From NCBI GenBank assembly GCA_039707655.1, contig CM077666.1, forward strand, positions 391,983,886 to 392,047,885: a stretch of DNA of 64,000 nt, written 5' to 3'. The DNA comes from Elymus sibiricus (taxonomy: Eukaryota > Streptophyta > Magnoliopsida > Poales > Poaceae). A program made the translations under genes and the position numbers. This document shows, piece after piece, positions 9,760 to 22,282 of this stretch. The notes under the pieces are model-generated. The model was not told where the DNA came from. It did no database searches and saw nothing but the letters and a program-made list of their open reading frames with translations. Numbering within the stretch: position 1 is the stretch's first letter; the number at the start of each line of letters is the position of its first letter.

Positions 9760-10728
9760 CTGGCATGCATAATAATAAAACATAGTCAGATTATGTAAGG
9801 CCTAAGGGGTGCATGCAGAAATCCAAACTGATGGTAGCAACCAGTGGATAGATCCAAAACTAATGGTAGCAGGCAGATGATAGCCTCAGTTAAAAAACAC
9901 AGATGATGGCTCCTCTACTGTTTGTTGCCCACCCAACATGAACCACATAGAAGACCCGAGATGAACCAGATAGTAGATAGAAGACCCGAGATGAACCAGT
10001 ATATCTTCGCACGGAAGGAAGTGCCTCCTTATTACGTGAAAAAACGATTCGTCCCCATTACAACTGGGACCCACCAGATTTGGAGGCTGACTTGTGGGCC
10101 TACTAAGTTGACGCATACGCAGGACTTTGTCAACTTAGTCAACAAACGATTCTAGCAGCAGTGACCGTTGAATGTTCATCCAACGACCGTGCAGCTTCTT
10201 CAATCTCTGATCTTCTTGCTCCAGTCGCCAAAACCAGCGCCGGCGGGACCGCCTGCTCCTGCCTCCCGTGGCTAGCTGTGCTGCCGCGCAGGCCTCACCG
10301 CCCCACCCTACTCCCACCGCTGGCGAGGCCTTCCCTCTACGCACCCACATCCCCTGCTATTGTCCTGCGATGGCGGCCTCACACCGCAGCCAAACCAGTC
10401 AACCCTCGTACTCCCCTCCGCGTGGGCATCCACTGCCGTGTCTTCCCCGGCTCCGTGTCGTTCCCTTCCTAGGCCTCGCCGTCGTCCACCGCCTTGGTAC
10501 TCTCGGCGCGGCGTAGTCAACGTGGTCAATGAACGACAGCCATCAGAAGAGGACTGTACGCGGTGAGGCTGACAGCTGGACCCACCAGCTACATCTTCGC
10601 ACGCAAGGAAGTGCCTTCGTATTATGCGGGGAAAAAATTATCCATCCCCCTGATAGCTGGGATCCACCTGCTATATCTTCGCACGCAAGGAAGTGCCTCC
10701 TTATCCTCCCTAACAGCTGGGACCCGCT
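9760..10728. other. CACTA interior between exon remnants and the Athila insertion
   Basis: A unit reading roughly GCTGGGACCCACCAGCTA plus CATCTTCGCACGCAAGGAAG occurs at about 9990-10040, 10570-10630 and 10655-10712. The GC-rich stretch 10160-10520 is open in several frames on both strands and resembles a 5' leader or first exon, but no frame stands out and I assign no gene. The Athila LTR begins at 10729. Confidence 0.4.
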
Positions 10729-12267
10729 TGATACGTCTCCAACATATCTATAATTTTTGATTGTTCCATGCAATTATAGTATCAATCTTGGATGTTTTAT
10801 ATGCAATTATATGCCTTTATACATATTTTTTGGGACTAACGTATTAACCCAGTGCCCAGTGCAAGTGGTTGTTTTTTGCCTGTTTTTGCCTTTTCAGAGA
10901 ATCACTATCAAAAGGAGTCCAAACGGAGAAAAAACTTTGGATTATTTTTTTCTGGACCAGAAGGGACCAACGAAGCTTCGGGAGAAGACCAGAAGAGTCA
11001 CGAGGGAGCGACAAACTCGAGAGGCGCGCCCTGGGGGTAGGCCGCACCCCCCAGGCTTGTGGGCCCCTCGTGGCACCTCCTGAGCTAATTCCAGTGCTAT
11101 AAATTCCCAAATATTCCCAATATACCAGAGAGACAGAAGAGGAAACCTTTCCGCCGCCGCAAGCCTCTGTTCTTCCACGATCCCATCTGGAGGCCTTTTC
11201 CGGTACTCTGCCGGAGGGGGAATCGATCACGGAGGGCTTCTTTATCAACCTTGCTGCCCTTCCGATGATGTGTGCGCAGTTTACCACAGACCTACGGGTC
11301 CATAGCTAGTAGCTAGATGGCTTCTTCTCTCTCTTTGATCCTCAATACCATGTTCTCCTCGATGTTCTTGGAGTTCTATCCGATGTAATCTACTTTTACG
11401 GTGTGTTTGTTAGGATCCGATGAATTGTGAGTTTATGATCAGATTATTCATGAGAAATATTTGAGTCTTCTCTGAACTCTTTTATGTATTTCTCTCTGAT
11501 CTATCGATTTGGTTTGGCCAACTAGATTGGTTTATCTTGCAATGGGAGAGGTGCTTTGTGATGGGTTCAATCTTGCGGTGCTCAATCCTAGTGACAGAAA
11601 GGGACATGACACGTATTTGTATTGTTGTCATTAAGGATAAAAATATGGGGTTTAATCATAATGCTTGAGTTTACTTTGTCTACATCATGTCATCTTGCTT
11701 AAGGTGTTACTCTGTTTTATACTTAATACCCTAGATGCATGCTGGATAGCGGTCGATGGGTGGAGTAATAGTAGTAGATGCAGGCAGGAGTCGGTCTACA
11801 TGTCTCGGACGTGATGCCTATATACATGATCATTTCCATGAATCCATCATAATTATTTGCTTTTCTATCAATTGCCCAACAGTAATTTGTTAACCCACCG
11901 TATGCTATGTGTTCGAGAGAGAAGCCTCTAGTGAAAACTATGGCCCTCGGGTCTACTCTTATCATATATTAAAATCCAAAAATACCTAGCTGCAATTTAT
12001 TTACTTTTATTTTATTTAGTATTTTACTTTATCTATTTATCACTATCATAATTAATCCTTGCAAATAACCGCTAAGAGGACGACAACCCTCTTATTTGTT
12101 GGGTGCAAGTGTTTGATTTTATGTGTGTTGGTGCTGCTAACGAGGTTCTGTGTGGTTCTCCTACTGGATTGATAACCTTGGTTCTTAACTGAGGGAAATA
12201 CTTATCTCTACTATAATGCATCATCCTCTCCTCTTCGGGAAAATACCAACGCAGTCTACAAGTAGCA
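10729..12267 (+). repeat. 5' LTR of the Athila (Sabrina-like) element
   Basis: It is 1539 bp, from TGATACG to TAGCA. A likely TATA box, GCTATAAATTCC, lies at about 11096-11107. It lacks about 19 bp near 11486 that the 3' LTR retains (TTATG next to TATTTCTC), which with scattered substitutions shows an old insertion. Confidence 0.92.
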
Positions 12268-12278
12268 GGAAGAATTTC

Positions 12279-12296
12279 TGGCGCCGTTGCTGGGGA
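12279..12296 (+). other. Primer-binding site of the Athila element
   Basis: TGGCGCCGTTGCTGGGGA, complementary to the 3' end of tRNA-Asp apart from one base. It starts 12 bases after the LTR end. Confidence 0.85.
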
Positions 12297-12471
12297 GACA
12301 TCACCAAAATCTATCAAGTACCTTCGCATAAACTATCATCCACTTGCATTTATTTTATTTGCCTTTTATTTGCATTTGCCTCTCGTTTTCATCTCCCCAC
12401 TTCTAAAACAATTTTACAAAAACACAAAAATATTTTTGTTTGCTTGTTTGCTAGTTTGCTTGCTTCGTCGT

Positions 12472-13995
12472 TGATAACCCACAAGTATAGGGGATCAATC
12501 GTAGTCCTTTTCATAAGTAAGATTGTCGAACCCAACGAGGAGCAGAAGCAAATGACAACCGGTTTTCAGCAAGGTATTTTCTGCAAGCACTGAAATTATC
12601 GGTAACGAGTAGTTTGATAGCAAAATAATTTGTAGCAAGTGACAAGTAGCAATAGTAACAAAGAGTGCAGGAAAGTGGCCCAATCCTTTTTGTAGCAAAG
12701 GACAAGCCAGAACGATCTCTTATAATAAGAAAAGCGTTCTCGAGGACACATGGGAATTTCATCTAGTCACTTTCATCATGTTTGTTTGATTCGCGTTCGC
12801 TACTTTGATAATTTGATATGTGGGTGGACCGGTGCTTGGGTGCTGTTCTTACTTGAACAAGCCTCCCACTTATGATTAACCCCTCTCGCAAGCATCCGCA
12901 ACTACGAAAGAAGAATGAAGATAAATCTAACCATAGCATTAAACATATGGATCCAAATCAGCCCCTTACGGAATAGCGCATAAACTAGGGTTTAAGCTTC
13001 TCTCACTCTAGCAACCCATCATCTAATTACTATTCCACAATGCATTCCCTTAGGCCCAAAGATGGTGAAGTGTCATGTAGTCAACGTTCACATGACACCA
13101 CTAAGAGAATCAACAACATGCATATCATCAAAATATCGAACGAATACCAAATTCACATGATTACTTATGACAAGACTTATCTCATGTCCTCAAGAACAAA
13201 AGTAACTACTCACAAATCATATTCATGTTCAAGATCAGAGGGGTATTGAATAGCATAATAGATCTGAACATATAATCTTCCACCAAATAAACCAACTAGC
13301 ATCAACTACAAGATGTAATCAACACTACTAGCAACCCACATGTACCAATCTGAGGTTTTGAGACAAAGATTGAATACAAGAGATGAACTAGGGTTTGAGA
13401 TCAGATGGTGCTATTGAAGATGTTGATGAAGATTGGTCCTCCCATGATGAGAGGATGATTGGTGATGTCGATGGCGACGATTTCCCCCTCCCGGAGGGAA
13501 GTATCCCCGGCGAAATCGCTCCACCGGAGAGCAAAAGTGCTCCTGCCCAAGTTCTGCCTTGAGATGGCGGCGCACCGTCCCGAAAGTCTTCTCCATATTT
13601 TTTCTAGTGCAAATGGGCTTATATACCAGAAAATGGGCACCGGAGGCTGGCCAGGGGCCCCACGAGCCACCAGGGCGCGCCTGGGAGGGGGGGTGGCGCG
13701 CCCTGGTGCCTCATGGGCACCTGGGTGGCCCCCTCTGGTACTTCTTTGCTCCAGTATTTTTTATTTATTCCAAAATAAATCTCCGTGAAATTTCAGCTCA
13801 TTTGGAGATGTGCAGAATAGGTATATCTGACATAGCTTTTTCAGGTCCAGAATTCCAGCTGCCGGCAATCTCCCTCCTTATGTAAATCTTGCATATTAAG
13901 AGAGAAAAGGCATTAGAATTGCTCCACAAAGTATTATATTGATTAAAAACACAATAAATAACAGTAGTAAAACATGATGCAAAATGGACGTATTA
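12472..13995 (-). mobile_element. Reversed solo LTR of a second Athila family (WHAM-like)
   Basis: These 1524 bp are the reverse complement of an LTR closely related to 45751-47258: read on the minus strand they begin near ATACGTCCATTTTGCATCAT and end ACTTGTGGGTTATCA. No internal sequence is attached. The flanks GTCGT and GTCAT differ at one base, consistent with a mutated 5-bp duplication. The usual cause is recombination between the two LTRs of a full element. It lies in the untranslated leader of the host Athila, ending three bases before the gag ATG. Frames inside it are not genes. Confidence 0.88.
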
Positions 13996-13998
13996 GTC

Positions 13999-16094
13999 AT
14001 GATGTCTCAAGAAAATACCAAATGGTGTGACTTTTCCAACAGTACAAATAATGATTTTATTAGTACTCCTATTGCTCCTCCCGCCACTAGTGCGGAGTCA
14101 TGTGACATTAATGCTGATTTGCTTAATCTTGTTATGAAAGAACAATTTTCTGGTAGTCCTAATGAAGATGCTGCATCCCATCTAAATACTTTCGTTGAAC
14201 TTTGTGATATGCAAAAGAAGAAAGATGTCGATAATGATATTGTTAAATAGAAATTATTTCCGTTCTCACTACGAGATCGTGCTAAAACTTGGTTTTCATC
14301 CTTCCCTAGAAATAGTATTGATTCATGGGATAAGTGTAAGGATGCTTTTATTGCCAAGTATTTTCCTCCCACTAAGATTATTTCTTTAAGAAATCAAATT
14401 ATGAATTTTAAGCCACTTGAGCATGAACATGTTGCACAATCTTGGGAGAGTATGAAATTATTGATAAGAAATTGCCCTACTCATGGTTTAAGCTTGTGGA
14501 TGACCATACAAAAAAATTATGCGGGACTAAACTTTGTTTCTAGAAATTTGCTAGATTCTGCCGTAGGGGGTACTTTTATGGAAATTACATTGGGAGAAGC
14601 TACAAAACTTCTTGATAATATTATGACAAATTATTCTCAATGGCACACTGAACGAACTCCAACTGGTAAGAAGGTAAATTCTGTTGAAGAAATTAATACT
14701 TTGAGTGATAAGATGGATGCTCTTATGAAATTGGTTGCTAGTAAAAGTGCTCATATTGATCCTAATGATGTTCCATTGTCTACTTTGATTCAGCAAAATA
14801 ATGATGCTATTGATGTGAATTTTGTCTCTAGAAATAATTTCAACAACAATGCTTATTGGGGTAATTTCAATCCTAGACCGTTTCTCGGAAATTCCTCTAA
14901 TAATTATGGTAATTCCTATGGTAATCCATATAATAATAATAATAGGATACCCTCTGATCTTGAAAGTAATATTAAAGAATTTATTAATTCTCAAAAGATT
15001 TTCAATGCTATGGTAGAAGAAAAATTGAATAAAGTAGATGATATGGCTAGGAACATGGATAGAATTGCTCATGATATGGAAAATCTCAAAATTAAAATTA
15101 AAATTTTGCCACCCAAGCATGATATTAATGAGTCTATTAAAGCTATCTATGTCTCGATTAATGAAAGTAAAGAAAGGACCACTAGGTTGAGAGCTAAGCA
15201 AGAATTCCTAGAAAAAGCTATTCCACCCGGTTCTATCGTACTAATGATGAAGATATTAAAATGATTGGCATCTCACCTATTGAATCTTTATTTAGTAACA
15301 TAAAACTTGATGAAAAAGGGACTGGAGATGAGTCAACTTTAGCTAGAAGGCGTCCCAATTATTTGGAAGGTGATGATCTTAATGATAAAAATGAAAAAAG
15401 TGGGTTTGGAGAGGTCAAAACTATAAATAGTGATGTGCCCACTACTTTGGATTACAAGGACTTTAATTATGATAATTGTTCTTTAGTTGAATGTATTTCC
15501 TTGTTGCAACCCATGATTAATTCACCTAATGCCTATGAACAAAATAAAGCTTTTACTAAACATATTATGGAAGCTATGATAAAAGCTCATGAAGAAAAAC
15601 TTGAGTTGGAAGTTTCAATTCCTAGAAAATTGCACGATGAATGGGAACCTACTATTAAAGTTAAAATTAAAGATTATGAATACAATGTTTTATGTGATCT
15701 AGGTGCTAGCGTTTCTACTATACCAAAATCTTTGTGTGATGTGCTAGGTCTCACCGGTATGGATCCTTGTTCCCTTAATTTACATCTAGCGGATTCCACT
15801 ATTAAAAAACCATTGGGTAGAAGAAATGATGTGTTTATTCTTGCAAATAGAAATTATATGCCCATGGATTTTATTGTTCTTGATATTGAATGTAATCTGT
15901 CTTGTCCTATAATACTTGGTAGGCCTTTCCTACGAACCATAGGTGCTATTATTGATATGAAAGAAGGTAATATAAGATTTCAATTTCCATCAAATAAAGG
16001 GATGGAACAGTTCCCTAGAAAGAGAATTAAGCCACCATATGAATCTATTATGAGGTCCACCAATGGAATTAATTTGAAGGATGACAACACTTGA
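13999..16094 (+). pseudogene. gag: gag-protease of the Athila element, broken
   Basis: It starts MMSQENTKWCDFSNSTNND at the ATG beside the solo LTR. The gag domain follows (KLFPFSLRDRAKTWFSSFPR), then an Asn-rich tract and a helical segment (IFNAMVEEKLNKVDDMARNM). The protease is in the second piece (CDLGASVSTIPKS, PIILGRPFL). There is an in-frame TAG at 14248-14250 and a frameshift between about 15215 and 15235; the protease frame resumes as KMIGISPIESL. There is no RT after the protease. The stop GATGACAACACTTGA is followed directly by spacer, so the lack of pol is probably a family trait and not a local deletion. Confidence 0.85.
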
Positions 16095-18928
16095 AACTAT
16101 GCATTATGCCTAGCTAGGGGCATAAAACAATAGCGCTTGTTGGGAGGCAACCCAATGAATAAAATAAATTTTTGTTTTACCTTATGTTTTTGTGTGTTTA
16201 TACAATTATAGCCTCTTTTATGATTTTTTTTATCTTTTAATTAGAGTTGGTGCCAAGTAATGCCTTTGGGATGATTTGGATGATAGTATAATTGATGCTG
16301 TTTGAAAATAGAAACTTTTGCGTCTAGTGCTGGAATTTTAATTTTTTGCTGGAGCGTCATAACCTTCTGAGTTTTTTACACAATATTTATATATGAATTT
16401 CCCACGTTTTCCTAATTTTTTAGAATTTTTGGAGTTACAAAAGTATGACTTTAATTCAGATCTTTACAGACTGTTCTGTTTTAGACAGATTCTGTTTTTG
16501 TTGCATAGTTTGCTTATTCTGATGAATCTATGGATCGTATCGGGGGGTATGAGTCATGGAGAAGTTGGAGTACAGTAGCATTATGCCAATATTAAATATG
16601 AATCAATTTACAACAGTACCTAAAGTTTAAGATTTGTTTGTTATACTAATGGATCTCACGAGGTTTCTGTTGAGTTTTGTGTGCTGAAGTTTTCAAGATT
16701 TGGGTGAGACTACGATGGATCAAGGAATAAGGAGTGGCAAGAGCCTAAGCTTGGGGATGCCCAAGGCACCACAAGGTAATATTCAAGGAAGACTCAAGCG
16801 TCTAAGCTTGGGGATGCCCCGGATGGCATCCCCTCTTTCGTCTATAATCTATCGGTAACTCACTTGGAGCTATATTTTTATTCATCACATGATATGTGTT
16901 TTACTTGGAGCGTCTTGTGCTATAGTTTGTTAGATTTTGTTTGATTTTTAGTTTGTTACAATCATCTTTGCTAAACACACCTTTTTGAGAGGGACACACA
17001 TTATTCGTGATTTGTTAGAATACTCTATGTGCTTCACTTATATCTTTTGAGCTAGGCAGTTGGTCTAGTGCTTCACTTATATCTTTTAGAGCACGGCGGT
17101 GGTTATATTTTAAAGAAATATTTGCACTCTCATGCTTCACTTATATCTTTTTGAGAGTCTAATAAATAGCAATGATAATATGCACGGGTTATGAATTTGG
17201 TCCTAATATGATAGGTATCCAGGAGGGATATAATAAAAACTTTCATGTAGATCACTGAATATGATAAGTTTGATTCCTTGCAATAGTTTTGCGATATTAA
17301 GATGGTAATATGTGGGAGGTGCTAGTAGATAATTGTGTTTTAGTAAGAATATTGGTGTTAAGTTTTGTGATTCCCGAAGCATGCGCGTATGGTCTGTCGT
17401 TATGCTAAGAAGTTGGAGCATGATTTATTCTTGATTGTCTACCTTATGAGTGGCGGTCGGGGACGAGCGATGGTCTTTTCCTACCAATCTATCCCCCAAA
17501 GGGCATGCGTAGTAGTACTTTGCTTCAAGGGCTAATAAACTTTCGCAATTAGTATGTGAGTTCTTTATGAATAATGTGAGTCCATGGATTATACGTACTC
17601 TCACCTTTCCGCAATTTGCTAGCCTCTTCGGTACCGTGCATTGCTCTTTCTCACATCGAGAGTTGGTGCAAACTTCGCTGGTGCATCCAAACCCCGTGAT
17701 ATGATACGCTCTATCACACATAAGCCTCCTTATATCTTCCTCAAAACAGCCACCATACCTACGTATTATGGCATTTCCATAGCCATTCCGAGATATATTG
17801 CCATGCAACTTCCACCGTTCCGTTTTTATGACACACATCATCATTGTCATATTGCTTTGCATGATCATATAGCTGACATAGTATTTGTGGCTCAGCCACC
17901 GTTCATCATTTTTTATACATGTTACGCTAGTATCATTGCACATCCTGGTACACCGCTAGAGGCATTCATATAGTCATATTTTTGTTCTAGTTTCGAGTTG
18001 TAATTTTCTTTTGATTTGTAAGTAAATAGAAGTATGATGATCATCATTATTAGAATATTGTCCCAGTGAGGAAATAAAAAAATGAAAAAAAAGAGGCCAA
18101 AAAGAGCCCACGAAAAAAAGAGAAAGAAAAAAAGAAAAAATGAAATGAGAGAAAAAGAGAGAAGGGGCAGTGTTACTATCCTTTTCCATACTTGTGCTTC
18201 AAAGTAGCACCATGTTTTTCATATAGAGAGTCTCCTATTTTGTCACTTTCATATACTAGTGGGAATTTTTCATTATAGAACTTGGCTTGTATATTCCGAC
18301 AATGGGCTTCCTCAAACGCCCGAGGTCTTCATGAAAGCCAGTTGGATGCACACCCACTTAGTTTTCATGTTGAGCTTTCATATACTTATAGCTCTTAGTG
18401 CATCCGTTGCATGGCAATCCCTACTCCTCACATTGACATCAATTGATGGGCATCTCCATAGCCCGTTGATTAGCCGCGTTGATGTGAGACTATCTTCTTA
18501 TTTTTGACTTTCCCTTATTAATCTCTACCACCACATTCTATTCCACCCATAGTGCTATATCCATGGCTTGCGCTCATGTATTGCGTGGGGGTTGAAAAAG
18601 CTAAAGCGCGTTAAAAAGTATGAACCAATAGCTCGGCTTGTCATCGGGTAGTGCATGATAAATAATTTGTGTTAAGAAGATGGAGCATGACAAGATTATA
18701 TGATTTTGTATGGATAACTTTCTTTAGCATTTTTATTTTGAAAGACATGATTGTTTATTAGTATGCCTGAGTATTGATTTATTTATATCAAAATATAGAC
18801 TATTGCTTTGAATCATTCTTATCTTATTATTCATACCATAAGAGAGATTACATGATGAAACATGTTAGGTAGCATTCCACATCAAAAATTCTGTTTTTAC
18901 CATTTACCTACTCGAGGACGAGCAGGAA
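16095..18928 (+). other. Long non-coding internal region of the Athila element
   Basis: This 2.8-kb spacer lies between protease and the polypurine tract. It includes GGGAGGCAACCCAAT just after the gene, the phrase AAGCTTGGGGATGCCC twice near 16740-16820, three copies of TGCTTCACTTATATCTTTT between about 17020 and 17150, and a pyrimidine-rich segment at 17640-17980 open on both strands. A purine-rich A/G tract lies at 18075-18170. I see no complete env-like protein. Confidence 0.6.
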
Positions 18929-18945
18929 TTAAGCTTAGGGATGCT
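18929..18945 (+). other. Polypurine tract of the Athila element
   Basis: TTAAGCTTAGGGATGCT immediately precedes the TGATACG of the 3' LTR. It is the expected plus-strand primer and is typical for Athila elements. Confidence 0.8.
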
Positions 18946-20508
18946 TGATACGTCTCCAACGTATCTATAATTTTTTATTGTTCCATGATATTATAGTATC
19001 AATCTTGGATGTTTTATATGCAATTATATGCCATTATACATATTTTTTGGGACTAACCTATTAACCAAGTGCCCAGTGCTAGTTGCTGTTTTTTGCCTGT
19101 TTTTGCCTTTTCAGAAAATCACTATCAAAAAGAGTCCAAACGGAGAAAAAACTTTGGATTAATTTTTTCTGGACCAGAAGGGACCCATGAAGCTTCGGGA
19201 GAAGACCAAAAGAGTCACGAGGGAGCGACAAGCTCGGGAGGCGCGCCTTGGGGGTAGGGCACGCCCCCCAGGCTTGTGGGCCCCTCGTGGCACCTCCTGA
19301 GCTAATTCCAGCGCTATAAATTCCCAAATATTCCCAATATACCAGAGAGACAGAAGAGAAAACCTTTCCGCCGCCACAAGCCTCTGTTCTTCCGCGATCC
19401 CATATGGAGGCCTTTTCCGGTACTCTCCCGGAGGGGGAATCGATCACGGAGGGCTTCTTCATCAACCTTGCTGCCCTTCCGATGATGTGTGAGTAGTTTA
19501 CCATAGACCTATGGGTCCATAGCTAGTAGCTAGATGGCTTCTTCTCTCTCTTTGATCTTCAATACCATGTTCTCCTCGATGTTCTTGGAGTTCTATCCGA
19601 TGTAATCTTCTTTTGCGGTGTGTTTGTTGGGATCAGATGAATTATGAGTTTATGATCAGATTATTCATGAGAAATATTTGAGTCTTCTCTGAACTCTTTT
19701 ATGCATGATTGTTATAGCTTTGTATTTCTCTCCGATCTATCGATTTGGTTTGGCCAACTAGATTGTTTTATCTTGCAAACGGAGAGGTGCTTTGTGATGG
19801 GTTCAATCTTGCGGTGCTCAATCCCAGTGACAGAAAGAGACATGACACATATTTGTATTGTTGCCATTAAGTATTAAAAGATGGGGTTTAATCATATTGG
19901 TTGAGTTTACTTTGTCTACATCATGTCATCTTGCTTAAGGCGTTACTCTGTTTTATACTTAATACACTAGATGCATGCTGGATAGCGGTCGATGGGTGGA
20001 GTAATAGTAGTAGATGCAGGCAGGAGTCGGTCTACTTGTCTCGGACGTGATGCCTATATATATATGATCATTGCGATGAATCCGTCATAATTATTTGCTT
20101 TTCTATCAATTGCCCAACAGTAATTTGTTTACCCACCGTATGCTATGTGTTCGAGAGAGAAGCCTCTAGCGAAAACTATGGCCCCCGGGTCTACTTTTAT
20201 CATATATTAAAATCCAAAAATACATTGCTGCAATTTATTTACTTTTATTTTATTTAGTATTTTACTTTATCTATTTATCACTATCAGAATTAATCCTTGC
20301 AAATAACCGCTAAGAGGATTGACAACCCTCTTATTTGCGTTGGATGCAAGTGTTTGCTTTTGTGTGTGTAGGTGCTGCTAACGAAGTTTTGAGTGGTTCT
20401 CCTACTGGATTGATAACCTTGGTTCTTAACTGAGGGAAATACTTATCTCTACTATACTGCATCATCCTCTCCTCTTCGGGGAAATACCAACGCAGTCTAC
20501 AAGTAGCA
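18946..20508 (+). repeat. 3' LTR of the Athila (Sabrina-like) element
   Basis: It is 1563 bp and matches 10729-12267 throughout, with the extra 19 bp noted there. A TATA box, GCTATAAATTCC, lies at about 19313-19324. Confidence 0.92.
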
Positions 20509-20814
20509 CCACCCGGTCGAAGCGTACGTAGCGTTGTCTGTCTAGTGACGAACGTGTACGTACATACTGGTCCATCTGTCTCTCTGCAATCATGAACCAT
20601 GGGCTTGTAAGGAGCGGCACGTGTCGTAGTAGAGCCCTCGACGTAGCAGTTCAGGCAGCCCCGTCTAAATCGTGTACACGTACGTACAACCATGCTGCAA
20701 AAAATACGGGCACGTACGTACATACGGGCGGGGTCTCGAACACGTACTCGAGCATACGTATGGCCAGGACTCATGTACATGGAGAGGCGACGGTGGGGGT
20801 ACGCAGCAATGGCC
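20509..20814. other. CACTA interior right of the Athila insertion
   Basis: Sequence rich in ACGTAC (CACGTACGTAC and ACGTGTACGTACATAC) and other short palindromes. No convincing coding region. Confidence 0.4.
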
Positions 20815-21615
20815 TCCTGTTCATCGGCAGCCATCGGCTGGGTCGGAACGGAGGAAACAGCATCGTGTTCATCGGGAGGCAACCGACTCGGTCGGAATGA
20901 GTCCTGTTCATCGGGAGCCAACCTGCTTGGACGGAACAGCCGAAATGGGGTCATGTTCATCGACTCAGGGTCTGGCGTACCGCAAAATGGAGGAAACGGC
21001 CTTCTGTTCGACCGCCTACGGTCGAAACAGGGTCCTATTCATTGACTGGGGGTCTGGCGTACCGCAAAACGGATGAAACGGACTTCTGTTCAACCGCCTA
21101 CGGTCGAAATGGGGTCCTGTTGATCGGGAGGGGTCTTGCGTATCGCAAAACGGAGGAAACAGACTTCTTTTCAAGCGCCTACGGTCGAAACGGGGTCCTG
21201 TTCATCGGGAGGGGTGTGGCATACCGCAAAACGGGACTCCATGGGCTACTGTTCATCCACCGTCGACTTCCTCCACCTCCACTGGCTACTGTTCATCCAG
21301 CCTCCACGGGGGGTCATGTTCATCCAGCCTCCACCGGCTACTGTTCCTCCAGCCTCCACGTGGTCCTGTTCATCCACCCCCAACAGGCTGGGGTGTGGCG
21401 GCCTCTCCTCGGGGTCCTGTTCATCCAGCGCCAACCACCTTCACATGACCAGGGTACTGTTCATCCACAGCCAACCCACCGGCTGGGATGGGGCGTACGA
21501 GCGGGCGGCAGCAACGGGAACTGTTCATCCATAGCCAACCAACCGGCTCAATCGAAGCGTCTCGACTCGTGTCTACATGTATCGCGCGCGCGGCAGCAAC
21601 AGGCACTGTTCATCG
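20815..21615 (+). repeat. Subterminal array of TGTTCATC motifs in CACTA
   Basis: The octamer TGTTCATC occurs about 13 times exactly, with about five one- or two-base variants, spaced 30-60 bp apart. It is mostly preceded by CC or AC and followed by GGGAGG or CCAGCC. In the left half it is joined by repeated phrases such as GGTCTGGCGTACCGCAAAA. Its position facing the right terminus suits subterminal binding sites. The several overlapping open frames are explained by the repeats. Confidence 0.75.
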
Positions 21616-21674
21616 AGAGGCAACCCAATTGGCTACATCTCGCACACGGGGGCTCGATGCGACGCATCGATCGA

Positions 21675-21955
21675 TCGGCTTCAGTAAGCAGCATGCAGCA
21701 GCTAGCGATCGATGGCTCGGGTTCAGTTAGCAGCAAAGGAATCGCTCGGGTTCAGTTAGCAGCGAAGGAATCGCTCGGGTTCATTTAGCTGCGAAGGAAT
21801 CGCTCGGGTTCAGTTAGCAGAGAAGGGATCGATCGATCGGCTTCAGTACGTAGTGGGATCGATCGCTCGTCGTCAGTACGTAGCTGGCTAGTGCGATCGC
21901 TCGGGTTCAGTAAGCGAACGCCTCGCTCGGGTTCAGTTAGCGAAAGCCTCGCACA
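21675..21955 (+). repeat. ~30-bp tandem repeat GCTCGGGTTCAGTTAGC in CACTA
   Basis: About eight degenerate copies of GCTCGGGTTCAGTTAGCAGC plus GAAGGAATC run head to tail, mixed with GATCGATCG palindromes. This is a second, different array in the same transposon end. Confidence 0.8.
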
Positions 21956-22282
21956 CATGCGCGCATAAGAGAGAGAAACGCGCAAAACCACACTGAACCG
22001 CTCGGCCCGACCACCCACCGTAACCAGAAACTCCCCGAAAATTTCCTCGCCCTCACTTCTACCACAATTTTTTACATCATGGACGGCCCAAAGAATGTCA
22101 TGCGGGTGCGTCTCCGTCCCGCCCAGGATGAAAAGCCCATTCTCTGTCATAATTTTTTGTCATAGAAGTAGGAGCCCACCACATCTATGATGATACGTGT
22201 TTTTGATACAATTATTATCATAGAAGTGTCACAACCATGAAAGAAAAAGTTTTCGTTCGGGCCATAATGTCACGGATGTGTC

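Larger units (their letters stand above)
10729..20508 (+). mobile_element. Athila-lineage Gypsy retrotransposon (Sabrina-like), complete with both LTRs
   Basis: Two LTRs (10729-12267 and 18946-20508) both begin TGATACGTCTCCAAC and end AAGTAGCA. They bracket a tRNA-Asp-type primer site, a broken gag-protease and long non-coding sequence. There is no reverse transcriptase or integrase, so the element depends on others. It sits inside the CACTA. The 5-bp flanks CCGCT and CCACC are only partly alike, so the target duplication has mutated or the edges are off by a base or two. A reversed solo LTR from another family is inserted at 12472-13995. Confidence 0.92.

Noticed and set aside
10160..10566. 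First exon or gene in the GC-rich CACTA stretch
   Set aside because: Open in five frames with no preferred one. No splice partner could be tied to it.
14551..15201. 216-codon minus-strand frame over Athila gag
   Set aside because: It mirrors an Asn/Lys/Ile-rich gag region and translates to an Ile-rich string. Shadow of the real frame.
17425..17973. Possible env-like protein in Athila spacer
   Set aside because: Open on both strands, 110 and 172 codons, without signal peptide plus transmembrane layout that I could defend.
20592..21788. Overlapping frames up to 248 codons in the CACTA right end
   Set aside because: They arise from repeat units whose lengths keep frames open. Translations are repeats of the DNA motif.
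20815..21955. Possible CRISPR-like array
   Set aside because: Short cores with irregular spacing, no identical repeats of CRISPR length, and plant nuclear context inside a CACTA element.
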